A DNA stretch of 57,222 nt from Pseudoalteromonas fuliginea (GTDB taxonomy: Bacteria; Pseudomonadota; Gammaproteobacteria; Enterobacterales; Alteromonadaceae), in NCBI RefSeq assembly GCF_000690055.1, contig NZ_JJNZ01000067.1, forward strand, positions 1 through 57,222, in the 5' to 3' direction. Both the position numbers and the translations under genes were made by a program. The notes below the pieces were generated by a model. That model was not told the DNA's origin. It saw only the letters and a program-made list of their open reading frames with translations, and did no database searches. Positions 25,755-34,668 of this stretch are shown in pieces. The stretch's first letter is position 1, and each line of letters starts with the position of its first letter.

Positions 25755-26627
25755 CTATAAATTAGGCTCCAGCGTCAAGCTAGGTGTCATTTGTGATAAC
25801 AAATTTACCAACGTTTCTATTAATTCTTTCTGTTCATTATCTCTATGATAGGCAATAAATACATCTCGTGACGTATTTTTTACATCTTTAACATGAAATA
25901 AATCACCTTTATTTAAATGATGCTCTACAAGTACTTGAGGAATAAACGCACTCCCGCCGCACTGTAATATTAAATCAAGTGCTATACGACCAGTACTTGT
26001 TCTGAAGTAAGGCGGCGTTTTACCTGTAAACTGACGCGCATGCCAAAGTGAAAAAGTTGTTCCCCAATCAACATATACATATTGGTTATCAAAAAAGTTT
26101 TCGTTAGTTGCAGTATCATAGCCACTCACTGGAATAATAGGCAGTTCACAAATTCGCTCTACTACTAATTCATCTACTTTAGGCGGATCAAATAAAATGG
26201 CTAAATCGAGAGTTCGCTCTAATAGCAACCGAGTGCTTTCTTGTTGTGCTTTAACTTCTGCGACTAATGACACGCCCGGCATCGCCGATACAATATTTGT
26301 TATACCAAACTGTAAAAAAGCATCCCAAATATTAGGCGTTCCTGCTAAGCTAATTTGCTTATGCATATTATCGGCAAGCGCAACATCTACTTTGGCGCGT
26401 TGCATACCCGTAATAATCATTTGAGCATGTGGCAACAAACGCTCACCCGGCGCTGTAAGTTGAATATTATTACGCTGGCGTATAAATAAATTAACCCCAA
26501 GTCCCTGCTCTAGCTGACGAATCCTAAAGCTCACCGCAGATTGGGTGATATAAAGGTTTTCGGCCGCTTTACCAAAGTGACGTGTACGCACAACTTCAAC
26601 AAATGTTTTTAATAAATCTATATCCAA
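25755..26627 (-). CDS. hdfR: LysR-family regulator, HdfR-like
   Basis: 290 residues. The N-terminal winged helix-turn-helix (MDIDLLKTFVEVVRTRHFGKAAENLYITQSAVSFRIRQLE region, residues 1-60) is very close to E. coli HdfR, which represses flhDC. A LysR substrate domain follows. It is divergent from maoP, exactly as hdfR is in E. coli, and this is the main reason for the name. The regulated target in this organism is not known from the sequence. The SD is TGAGGATAA. Confidence 0.87.
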   Translation of the reverse strand: MDIDLLKTFVEVVRTRHFGKAAENLYITQSAVSFRIRQLEQGLGVNLFIRQRNNIQLTAPGERLLPHAQMIITGMQRAKVDVALADNMHKQISLAGTPNIWDAFLQFGITNIVSAMPGVSLVAEVKAQQESTRLLLERTLDLAILFDPPKVDELVVERICELPIIPVSGYDTATNENFFDNQYVYVDWGTTFSLWHARQFTGKTPPYFRTSTGRIALDLILQCGGSAFIPQVLVEHHLNKGDLFHVKDVKNTSRDVFIAYHRDNEQKELIETLVNLLSQMTPSLTLEPNL

Positions 26628-26629
26628 TT

Positions 26630-26715
26630 TTTTATCCTCACGATAAAAATAACTTGTTTAATAAATTGCCAAACTTGCATCATACTCCAGCTAATTACTA
26701 AGGCATGAGGATAAA
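26630..26715. promoter_or_regulatory. hdfR/maoP intergenic region with matched inverted SD sites
   Basis: The two divergent genes have mirror-image ribosome sites, ttatcctca at the hdfR end and tgaggataa at the maoP end, 9-bp perfect inverted repeats about 75 bases apart. In E. coli the MaoP target site maoS lies beside maoP, so it may lie here too, but I cannot point to it by sequence. Confidence 0.4.
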
Positions 26716-26718
26716 GCT

Positions 26719-27093
26719 ATGAGCAATGATATTTCACTACTTCGTCAAGCATTTGTTAGCCAACGTCAGTTTTATGATGATCACAACTTCCCACGCGGTT
26801 TTAGCCGTAGTGGAAACTTCACCTTATTAGAAGCCAGCATATTAGACCAACATGGCGTTGTTTTAAAAGGCTTACACAACAAAACTATTGAGCCACAAAA
26901 CGAACACCAAGAACAATTTTTAGCCGTAGCAATGGGGACTTTAGAGCCAACAAATCCGATTGAGCGTGCTTGGGTTAAATACCTTAAACTTACAACATGT
27001 AAGAGTAAGTTTCATACCCTATTTGGCCGCTCAAAAATATCAGGGCCAGCTCCTATAAGCCAAGAGTATTATTCTGAAGCAGATAACCTATAA
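26719..27093 (+). CDS. maoP: Macrodomain Ori organisation protein MaoP
   Basis: 124 residues of the DUF413 family (E. coli YifE/MaoP, 112). Shared segments include YDDHNFPRGFSRSGNFTLLEA, ILDQHGVVLKGL and ERAWVKYLKL. In E. coli MaoP acts on the maoS site to constrain the Ori macrodomain. SD GAGGATAA lies seven bases before the ATG. Divergence from an HdfR-like gene reproduces the E. coli locus, and the pair suggests this region may lie in an origin-proximal domain. Confidence 0.93.
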   Translation: MSNDISLLRQAFVSQRQFYDDHNFPRGFSRSGNFTLLEASILDQHGVVLKGLHNKTIEPQNEHQEQFLAVAMGTLEPTNPIERAWVKYLKLTTCKSKFHTLFGRSKISGPAPISQEYYSEADNL

Positions 27094-27180
27094 GCTCTTC
27101 ACTTATTTGCTTTTTTGCGTTTTAGCAGTTACAACTTGTATAAGCAAATACTTTTGCAAAAATATAAACAAGGTTGTGAC

Positions 27181-28416
27181 GTGACGCGAAGAATACTAAT
27201 AGTTGAAGATACGCCAACAATAGCGCGGGTGCAAAAACACATCGCGCTTAAAGCGGGTTATGAAGTAGATATAGCTGAATCTCTAACTCAAACAAAAGAA
27301 CTTATCAGTAAAAATAGCTACTTTTGTGCTGTAGTTGACTTTATTTTACCTGATGCGCCTAATGGCGAAGCAGTTCCTTGTACTATCGACGCTGAAATCC
27401 CAACGATTGTAATGACGGGTAATATTGATAAAAAAACACGCGATACAGTAGAAAAATACCCTATAATTGACTACATCATCAAAGAAAATAAACAAGCGTA
27501 TCAGTATCTCGAAAAACAGCTATTACGACTACCTCGAAACGAAAATGTAAAAGTACTCGTTGTTGACGACTCTTTATCCACACGACAGTACATATGTAGC
27601 TTGTTAACCCGCCATAAATATCAAACTTTACAAGCTGAAGATGGTAAACAAGCACTTGTTATGCTTGAAACATCACCTGATATCTCCGTTATTATCACTG
27701 ATAATGAAATGCCTAATATGAACGGCGATGAACTATGCACAGAAATCAGGCGTTTATATGATAACGATGAAAAAGCAATAATTGGCATTTCAGGCGCTGA
27801 TTCTTCAGATTTATCTACCTTATTCTTAAAGAACGGGGCAAATGATTACCTACATAAACCTTTCAATAGTGAGGAGTTTTATTGTCGATTAAGCCAAAAT
27901 GTCGATATGTTAACGCTTTTAGCAACCATAAAAAACCAAGCTAATACAGACTACCTCACAAAAATCCCCAATCGTCGTTACTTTTTTGAAGAGGCTAGAA
28001 AATCCCTTAAGAAAATTGAACTTGATAACGGTAATGGCGCATTAGCTATGCTTGATATCGATCACTTTAAAGCAATTAATGATACCTATGGCCACGATGC
28101 AGGCGACGAAGTATTAAAAGGTTTATCTATTTGTTTTAGCAAATACTTTAAAAAGTATTTAGTAGCACGCTTGGGGGGTGAAGAGTTTGCTGTTTTTTTT
28201 GCCGATACCGATAAACAAGAAGCACTCAAAAAACTTGAAGGATTTAGGTACTTTATAGAAGCTAATAGCCAACAATTTAGTAAAGCCAACATTAGATTCA
28301 CAATTTCTATTGGTTTTTCGTCAGGGCCTGTTTATCAAATTGATGAACTATTAAAACAGGCCGACTTAAAACTTTATGATGCAAAAGAAACTGGCCGCAA
28401 CAAAATTATTAGCTAG
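27181..28416 (+). CDS. Tandem-receiver response regulator diguanylate cyclase (REC-REC-GGDEF)
   Basis: Likely makes cyclic di-GMP in response to phosphorylation. The GTG start at 27181 (AAGG seven bases upstream) gives 411 residues starting at the receiver fold. The longer frame from a TTG at 27115 has no support. REC1 spans about 4-118 with phospho-acceptor D53. REC2 spans 124-240 with D174 and K226 (LHKPF). The GGDEF domain spans about 255-411 with GGEEF at 332-336. The inhibitory RxxD site expected five residues before GGEEF is KKYL-type and lacks both key residues, so product feedback through that site is unlikely. PleD-like architecture. No partner kinase is adjacent. Confidence 0.9.
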   Translation: MTRRILIVEDTPTIARVQKHIALKAGYEVDIAESLTQTKELISKNSYFCAVVDFILPDAPNGEAVPCTIDAEIPTIVMTGNIDKKTRDTVEKYPIIDYIIKENKQAYQYLEKQLLRLPRNENVKVLVVDDSLSTRQYICSLLTRHKYQTLQAEDGKQALVMLETSPDISVIITDNEMPNMNGDELCTEIRRLYDNDEKAIIGISGADSSDLSTLFLKNGANDYLHKPFNSEEFYCRLSQNVDMLTLLATIKNQANTDYLTKIPNRRYFFEEARKSLKKIELDNGNGALAMLDIDHFKAINDTYGHDAGDEVLKGLSICFSKYFKKYLVARLGGEEFAVFFADTDKQEALKKLEGFRYFIEANSQQFSKANIRFTISIGFSSGPVYQIDELLKQADLKLYDAKETGRNKIIS

Positions 28417-28421
28417 AATAG

Positions 28422-29345
28422 TTAACTAGCCACTTGTGCTGTCGCCACTGCCGCTTTTTTTCGTTTGCGTGATTGATAGTAAGAATCCCAACTAAATATA
28501 GCAAGCGCACTCCAAATACATGCAAATGTAACTAATCTTTCTGCATCAAATACCTCACCGTAAAACACCACTGCGAGCATAAACATTAAGCTTGGCCCAA
28601 TGTACTGAAAAAAGCCCAATGTAGTGTACTGCAAACGCTTAGCTGCGCCAGTAAAACACAATAACGGTAATGTAGTTATAATGCCCGCGCTAATTAGTAA
28701 CGCATTAGTATGCCAATCGTTAGCGGGAAGGCTTGATGTGTCAGAAGGCGCCATTAACCACCAATAAACAAGCGCTACAGGTAATAATATAAGTGCCTCA
28801 AGCAATATCCCTGGCAGAGCTTCAACGGGGAGTTTTTTACGTAATAAGCCATAAAGTGCAAATGATATTGCCAATGAAAAAGCAACTACCGGAAACGAGC
28901 CAAAGCTAACGAGTTGCAATAATACTCCCGAAAACGCGAGTGCAACGGCAACGCCCTGAAACTTACGTAAACGCTCGCCTAAAAAAAGCATACCCAGCAA
29001 TACATTTAACAATGGGTTTATGTAATACCCCAAGCTTGCATCCAGCATATGGTTATTATTTATCGCCCATATGAAAAGTCCCCAATTAAACCCCAGTAAC
29101 GCTGAAGTAATAACAAGCATTAACACTAGTTTGGGCTGAACAATAATACGCTTTATTTTGTGCCAATATTTAAGAATACTTACCACAAGTACTAAAAAAA
29201 CGACAGACCAAACAACGCGATGCATTAATATTTCAAAAGCTGACACATGCTGGATAAATTTAAAGTATATAGGTGCTAACCCCCACATCACAAATGCTAG
29301 GCAAGCAAAAACAGCGCCTTTACGCTGCTCTGTATCAATCGACAT
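28422..29345 (-). CDS. rarD: RarD family EamA-type transporter
   Basis: 307 residues with ten predicted TM segments in two EamA halves. The N-terminus has the RarD signature KGAVFACLAFVMWGLAPIYFKF. The conserved GLFIWAINNNHMLDASLGYYINPL follows. In E. coli the name comes from chloramphenicol sensitivity. The real substrate is not established. It is next to a yigI-like thioesterase and recQ, matching the E. coli rarD-yigI-pldA-recQ neighbourhood (pldA missing here). Confidence 0.92.
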   Translation of the reverse strand: MSIDTEQRKGAVFACLAFVMWGLAPIYFKFIQHVSAFEILMHRVVWSVVFLVLVVSILKYWHKIKRIIVQPKLVLMLVITSALLGFNWGLFIWAINNNHMLDASLGYYINPLLNVLLGMLFLGERLRKFQGVAVALAFSGVLLQLVSFGSFPVVAFSLAISFALYGLLRKKLPVEALPGILLEALILLPVALVYWWLMAPSDTSSLPANDWHTNALLISAGIITTLPLLCFTGAAKRLQYTTLGFFQYIGPSLMFMLAVVFYGEVFDAERLVTFACIWSALAIFSWDSYYQSRKRKKAAVATAQVAS

Positions 29346-29399
29346 AATAAAAACACTTAGTGATACTAAAAGGTCGCTAGTTTACTCTCCATGGATTGT

Positions 29400-29855
29400 T
29401 TATCCAACTAAATACGTACCAGTACCAAACGCAATTTGAATAGCTTTTTCATTATGTAACTCCATTCGACATACACACACTTTGTTGCCTGAACGAATAA
29501 GCGTTGCACTCGCGGTGAACACTTCGCCTTTGCCTGGGCGTAAATAATCGGTGCGTAAATCGATGGTTCCAAGCGTAGCTAGCCTCGCTTGCACACTACC
29601 AATATCTAAGTCTGTTAATTTATCAATCACACTTGCTGCAGCAAGCATTCCTCCCACATTATCAAGCACGGCTGAAATAACACCTCCGTGTAATATTTTT
29701 TGCGCTGGATTACCAATAAATACATCCTGCCAAGGAAAGGTAATTTTTGCTTGTTCAGGACTCAGTGATTCTACCGATATTTGTAAAAACTGATTAAACG
29801 GCATGCCATTTACAAACAACGCCCCGACTTGTTCAATTAACATTTCTTTATTCAT
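29400..29855 (-). CDS. yigI: YigI-like hotdog-fold acyl-CoA thioesterase
   Basis: 151 residues with the 4HBT hotdog fold: ILHGGVISAVLDNVGGMLA is the catalytic helix region with the conserved HGG and Asp, and DLRTDYLRPGKGEVFTASATLIRSGNKV the following strands. The family hydrolyses medium- and long-chain acyl-CoA esters. Located 54 bases upstream of rarD on the same strand, so probably co-transcribed. Divergent from recQ. Confidence 0.88.
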   Translation of the reverse strand: MNKEMLIEQVGALFVNGMPFNQFLQISVESLSPEQAKITFPWQDVFIGNPAQKILHGGVISAVLDNVGGMLAAASVIDKLTDLDIGSVQARLATLGTIDLRTDYLRPGKGEVFTASATLIRSGNKVCVCRMELHNEKAIQIAFGTGTYLVG

Positions 29856-29988
29856 TATTATTCTCTATGCCAAAACTGGTAAGATGAGTAAAACATACAT
29901 AGTGTAAAACTACGAGACTCCACTTAAATAATTCATCAAGTAACTCAGCTAAAGACATCTCGTTAAAAAACCACTAAAATACCCGCCA

Positions 29989-31812
29989 ATGAATACATTA
30001 ACACCACCTTCTAGTACGCTTGTGCGTAAACCAGAAACTGTCCTCAAACAAGTGTTTGGCTACAGCGAATTTCGCGACGGTCAAAAAGCAGTTATTGATG
30101 CAGCTATAAATGGGCATGACTCGCTTGTATTGCTACCCACAGGTGGTGGGAAATCTGTGTGTTATCAAATACCCGCTTTAGTGCTTGAAGGCGTAACCAT
30201 TGTTATATCTCCGCTTATATCGCTAATGCAAGATCAGGTAACGCAACTCCAAGCACTTGGCGTAAAAGCCGCTTACGTTAATAACAGCTTAGCGCGAGAA
30301 GAACAGCAATTGGTGTATCAACAGCTTCATCAGGGGCAAATTAAGCTTTTATATGTAGCGCCTGAAAAAGTATTACAACGCGACTTTTTAGAGCGTTTAT
30401 CGCATTTAAATGTGAGCTTATTTGCCATTGACGAAGCGCACTGTGTGTCGCATTGGGGTCACGATTTTAGACCTCATTACTTTCGCTTAAACGAATTAAA
30501 GCAACGTTTTGCACATGTTCCTATGATGGCGCTTACCGCCACGGCTGATAAAGCGACCCGGTTTGATATCGTTGAGCAATTAAAACTACAACAGCCTTAT
30601 ATTCATACTGGTAGCTTCGATCGCCCCAATATTCGCTACACCATAGAAGAAAAATTTAAACCTATGGTGCAATTGCTTCGCTACTTAAAAGAGCAAAAAA
30701 GCCAAAGCGGTATTATTTATTGCACCAGCCGCAAACGCGTAGACGACATTGCTGAAAAACTTGCAGATGCAGGGCTAAACGCTGCCGCTTACCATGCGGG
30801 TATGAGTAACGAACAACGACAATTCGTGCAAACTGGGTTTGCCCGCGACGACATTCAAATTGTAGTAGCAACTGTTGCTTTTGGGATGGGGATTAATAAA
30901 CCTAACGTACGCTTTGTATTGCATTACGATATTCCAAAAAGTATAGAGTCGTACTATCAAGAAACAGGACGAGCTGGGCGAGATGGCCTTGCCGCAGAAG
31001 CCATCATGTATTTTGATCCGGCTGACATTGGTCGTGTAAGGCGCTTTTTTGAAGACATTGATGACGAACAACGTCGCCGTGTAGAAGAACAACGCTTTAA
31101 CGCCATGGCTAGCTTTGCTGAAGCACAAACGTGTCGCCGTCAAATATTGCTAAACTACTTTAGTGAATACCAGCGCGAACCTTGTGGCAACTGTGATATC
31201 TGCTTAAACCCACCTAAAAGCTTTGATGGTACGTTAGTCGCACAGCAAGCGCTTTCGTGTGTGTATAGAGCTGAGCAACGTTTTGGCCTAGGTTATATTG
31301 TAGAATTACTTCGCGGTGCAAACACGAGCCGCATACGCGATAACAACCATCATGAGTTAAGTACTTACGGTATCGGTAAAGATAAAAGCAGTGAATTTTG
31401 GCTTAGTATTTTACGTCAACTTATTCATCAGGGTTTACTAAACCAAGATATAACACAAGGTGCGTCACTTAGATTAACAGAAGCCGCGCGTGCAATTTTA
31501 AAAAGTGAATATGCTTTGCAATTGGCTGAACCTCGCCTGCAAGCCAAGCACGTGTACCAAGATAAATTAGCGCAATTTAATTATGATAAAAAGCTCTTTG
31601 CCCGCTTAAGAGCACTGCGTAAAGAACTTGCTGATGCCGACGATGTACCACCGTATGTAGTATTTAATGATAAAACCTTGGCTGAAATGGCGCAGCTTAT
31701 GCCAACAAATGACAGTGAGTTTTTAAAAGTGTCGGGAGTTGGTTTCACTAAATTAAATAAATATGGCGGCGCCTTTTTAACTGCAATTCGTAATTACTTA
31801 GCTACAAATTAA
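29989..31812 (+). CDS. recQ: ATP-dependent DNA helicase RecQ
   Basis: 3'-5' helicase of the RecF pathway. 607 residues (E. coli 609). Walker A is TGGGKS (51-56), DEAH at 148-151 followed by the RecQ aromatic-rich loop (CVSHWGHDFRP), and GRAGRDG in motif VI. Four zinc cysteines lie in the CRRQ...CGNCDIC region near 380-404, followed by a winged helix. A C-terminal HRDC domain occupies about 530-605. The next gene starts eight bases later. Confidence 0.97.
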   Translation: MNTLTPPSSTLVRKPETVLKQVFGYSEFRDGQKAVIDAAINGHDSLVLLPTGGGKSVCYQIPALVLEGVTIVISPLISLMQDQVTQLQALGVKAAYVNNSLAREEQQLVYQQLHQGQIKLLYVAPEKVLQRDFLERLSHLNVSLFAIDEAHCVSHWGHDFRPHYFRLNELKQRFAHVPMMALTATADKATRFDIVEQLKLQQPYIHTGSFDRPNIRYTIEEKFKPMVQLLRYLKEQKSQSGIIYCTSRKRVDDIAEKLADAGLNAAAYHAGMSNEQRQFVQTGFARDDIQIVVATVAFGMGINKPNVRFVLHYDIPKSIESYYQETGRAGRDGLAAEAIMYFDPADIGRVRRFFEDIDDEQRRRVEEQRFNAMASFAEAQTCRRQILLNYFSEYQREPCGNCDICLNPPKSFDGTLVAQQALSCVYRAEQRFGLGYIVELLRGANTSRIRDNNHHELSTYGIGKDKSSEFWLSILRQLIHQGLLNQDITQGASLRLTEAARAILKSEYALQLAEPRLQAKHVYQDKLAQFNYDKKLFARLRALRKELADADDVPPYVVFNDKTLAEMAQLMPTNDSEFLKVSGVGFTKLNKYGGAFLTAIRNYLATN

Positions 31813-31819
31813 GAGCATT

Positions 31820-32104
31820 ATGACAAAAATAGAATACGACCATACTCATAAATGTATTGTAATTACGCCCATCGAGCCTCCGCATGATGAAGACTTTGAG
31901 CTGTGGAGTACATTATTTTTACATTCAGACGATATATCGCTCAACGAGTATTCTGCTGGTGCTGACCGTCATCAAGTTCGCTTTAGCTACCAGCAGCAAA
32001 CCTTTAATTTAAACTATGAGCACTACAGCCAAAGTATTTGGATAAATGGAGAAGGCACTGAAGCCGATCATCTACTTGCTGCACTCACCTTTTATTTAAG
32101 TTAA
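31820..32104 (+). CDS. Small protein of DUF3630 type
   Basis: 94 residues, cytosolic, acidic, beta-rich (HKCIVITPIEPP, RHQVRFSYQQQTFNLNYEHYSQSIWINGEG). I match it to DUF3630 from memory of small proteins next to recQ in Alteromonadales/Vibrionales. The function is unknown. The eight-base gap to recQ, with no terminator, indicates one transcript and suggests, but does not show, a link to DNA repair. Confidence 0.7.
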   Translation: MTKIEYDHTHKCIVITPIEPPHDEDFELWSTLFLHSDDISLNEYSAGADRHQVRFSYQQQTFNLNYEHYSQSIWINGEGTEADHLLAALTFYLS

Positions 32105-32227
32105 CGGTTTTAGTTCAAAGTCGTTATATTTAATTTTCAAACTCAATACTTTTAACTTACATTTTAGTAACTATGATGTAAGCTGATATTACGGTAGTAA
32201 TTTGCTACGTAGCAGTAAAGGGTTTGA

Positions 32228-33931
32228 ATGGTAACTAAGAAATGGATCACACAGTACTGTATTAGCTTAAGTATTTTAGCCTTATTCATGCAAAGTGCAT
32301 TAGCACAAACTCATGATAATACTCGTTGCCAAGTTGAAAAGTTAGACCACTCTAATAATAAAAACTTACGCCGCCAACTCAACGACGATATCTCCATTGT
32401 AAGCGCTAAACCCAATGCTAAAATTGCCACTATTTCACTTAAGCAACTCAATGTATTTAATACCGAACTCGAAGAAGAAAATAATGCATTATTTCGCTTT
32501 GCCAACCGCGCACATATTCAGACCGAACCGGATGTAATTAATAACCTCCTACTGTTTGCCACCGGCGATAAATATGATGCTAAAAAATTAGCTGAATCAG
32601 AACGCCTCCTACGCAAAGAAAGTTACTTATATGACGCCCAAATTAGTGCAACTGAGAACTGCGATGGTGACATTGATGTAAAGGTAGTGACTCGTGATTT
32701 ATGGACGCTTCTACCTGAAATAAACTTTAGCCGCAGCGGTGGTGAAAATAAATCAAGCATTGGCTTTAGAGAATCAAACCTCTTTGGTTGGGGTAAACGC
32801 CTATCGTTTTCACGCACTACCGATAGCGACCGCAGTGGTTACTTATTTGTTTACGACGATCCTAATATTTTATCTACTCGCTACCGCGGCCGTCTAGAGT
32901 ACGCCGATAACAGCGATGGCAAGCGCCATTTACTTGAGTTAACCTATCCATTTTACGCAATTGACACCCCTCTTAGTTACGGTATTTTAAGCTATTCAGA
33001 ACAGCGCGAAGAGTCATTATATAAACGCGGCGAAGAGTTTAGCGAATTTGATCAAACTAGCGATTTAAACAGTGCATTTATAGGGCACTCTAAAGCGCTT
33101 AATAATAACTGGACCCAGCGCTTAACCTTAGGTTATACCGACGAGCAGCATACCTTTGAAGCTATAGACACCACCTTTGCACCACTTGCCGATGACAGAA
33201 GTTTAAGTTACCCATTTATAAGCGGCCACTGGTTTGAAGATAACTTTATAAAAGTACGCAATTTCGACAGTATGTACCGCACTGAAGATTTAAACCTAGG
33301 CTGGAATGTTAAAGCCCTTGTTGGTTACTCTGATGAATCTTTGAGTGATGATGATAGTCGTGCTATTTATTCATTAAATTTTAAAAAAGCACATTTTTCT
33401 GGCGATAATACTCTATGGCGTTTTAACACTGACATTGAAGGATATTGGAATAAAGAACACAAACAATTAGAAAACTTTAGGGCCACTAGTCAAATTCAAT
33501 ACTACTTAAACACCAGTGTTGATCAATCGTGGTATGTAAAAGGGCGTTTGCAATATGCTAAAAACTTAACTGCCGACCAACAACTTACTTTGGGTGGTGA
33601 AACTGGTTTACGAGGCTACCCTATGGATTATCAACACGGCGATCGCAGTTTTTTAGTTAGTTTAGAAAAACGCTATTATTGGGAGTACGATTTGCTTCAG
33701 CTATTTAAAGTAGGTGGCGCTGGGTTTATTGACGTTGGCCGAGCGTGGTTTAACGACAAAGATAATGGCGAGAACGATCACGTACTTAAAAATGTTGGCA
33801 TAGGTTTACGCTTAGCCCCAAGCAGAGCTAACGCAGGTACTATGATCCACATTGACATCGCCGCACCGCTTGATAGTTATGACGATGTAGACTCAGTACA
33901 ATGGTTAGTTAATGTGAAAAAATCTTTTTAA
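32228..33931 (+). CDS. Omp85-superfamily outer membrane protein
   Basis: 567 residues. Signal peptide 1-26 (cut after ALA). A POTRA-like domain occupies about 80-155 (LLLFATGDKYDAKKLAESERLLRKE, YLYDAQISA, GDIDVKVVTRDLWTLLP). A 16-strand-type barrel fills the rest, with GGETGLRGY, the conserved LRGY loop motif of BamA/TpsB barrels, near 455-463, and a terminal phenylalanine. Much shorter than BamA (about 800) and with fewer POTRA domains, so closer to single-POTRA surface-antigen proteins or TamA-like forms. No TamB partner is adjacent. The function is not assignable. Confidence 0.82.
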   Translation: MVTKKWITQYCISLSILALFMQSALAQTHDNTRCQVEKLDHSNNKNLRRQLNDDISIVSAKPNAKIATISLKQLNVFNTELEEENNALFRFANRAHIQTEPDVINNLLLFATGDKYDAKKLAESERLLRKESYLYDAQISATENCDGDIDVKVVTRDLWTLLPEINFSRSGGENKSSIGFRESNLFGWGKRLSFSRTTDSDRSGYLFVYDDPNILSTRYRGRLEYADNSDGKRHLLELTYPFYAIDTPLSYGILSYSEQREESLYKRGEEFSEFDQTSDLNSAFIGHSKALNNNWTQRLTLGYTDEQHTFEAIDTTFAPLADDRSLSYPFISGHWFEDNFIKVRNFDSMYRTEDLNLGWNVKALVGYSDESLSDDDSRAIYSLNFKKAHFSGDNTLWRFNTDIEGYWNKEHKQLENFRATSQIQYYLNTSVDQSWYVKGRLQYAKNLTADQQLTLGGETGLRGYPMDYQHGDRSFLVSLEKRYYWEYDLLQLFKVGGAGFIDVGRAWFNDKDNGENDHVLKNVGIGLRLAPSRANAGTMIHIDIAAPLDSYDDVDSVQWLVNVKKSF

Positions 33932-34006
33932 ATAACTATTTCGCATCATCTTAAAACGTTAAACTAATTACTTAATTATTACTTACTCCCCATATGAGAA
34001 TGTATT

Positions 34007-34579
34007 TTGGAACCGTTAGAGATTTTAGATTTTTTTGGTACACAATATAAACTGATTGTGACCCTGATCGCCTTACTACTTTATCCGTTGCTATTAAAGC
34101 TGACTAAAAAGCTTCTCGAAAAAACCATTAAGGGTAAAGTAGATTTACATCACAAATCGCGCGCAGAACTACTGCTTAAAATAATACTTGCCTTTGTAAT
34201 GATATGCTTAGTACTGGTATTTTGGGGCATTGAATTACGTGGCTTACTTGTACTTGGCTCCTCATTATTTGCCATGCTAGGTGTTGCACTTTTTGCCGCA
34301 TGGTCGTTATTAAGTAACTTAACTGCATTCTTATTAATGTTTATTCAAAACGACTGCCGCGTTGGTTATTGGGTACGAATTATTGATGGCGCGAATCATG
34401 TTGAAGGTCGCATTGTCGAAATGGGTTTGATGAATGTAGTACTTGAACACATTGATGGCCATCGTGTTATTTATCCTAACAATTTATTTGTGACGCGCCC
34501 TGTCATGGTTTTAAATAAAGAACCAAAACCAACAAAAACGCCTGTTATAAAGCGTATTATTGGCCCTAAAAAAACATAG
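34007..34579 (+). CDS. Short MscS-like mechanosensitive channel domain protein
   Basis: 190 residues with three TM segments (about 15-35, 55-75, 80-110) and an MscS-type beta domain (VGYWVRIID...VEGRIVEMGLMNVVLEHIDGHRVIYPNNLF). It stops with a short basic tail (KRIIGPKKT) and lacks the large alpha-beta cage of MscS. The start is TTG at 34007 with GAGA about nine bases upstream; no in-frame ATG lies upstream. It ends in a strong bidirectional hairpin. It may be a minimal channel or a regulatory subunit. Confidence 0.78.
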   Translation: MEPLEILDFFGTQYKLIVTLIALLLYPLLLKLTKKLLEKTIKGKVDLHHKSRAELLLKIILAFVMICLVLVFWGIELRGLLVLGSSLFAMLGVALFAAWSLLSNLTAFLLMFIQNDCRVGYWVRIIDGANHVEGRIVEMGLMNVVLEHIDGHRVIYPNNLFVTRPVMVLNKEPKPTKTPVIKRIIGPKKT

Positions 34580-34597
34580 TTAAAAAATAATAGTCAC

Positions 34598-34637
34598 AAA
34601 AAAGCCGCAGAAGGTAATTACCTTCTGCGGCTTTTTA
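34598..34637. terminator. Strong bidirectional terminator
   Basis: A perfect inverted repeat of about 19 bp per arm centred on GGTAATTACC, with an A run before and a T run after. It serves the MscS-like gene and the converging Rim cluster. Confidence 0.92.
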
Positions 34638-34668
34638 ATGCTTAACTAAACAGAACTTAGGTTAACGA

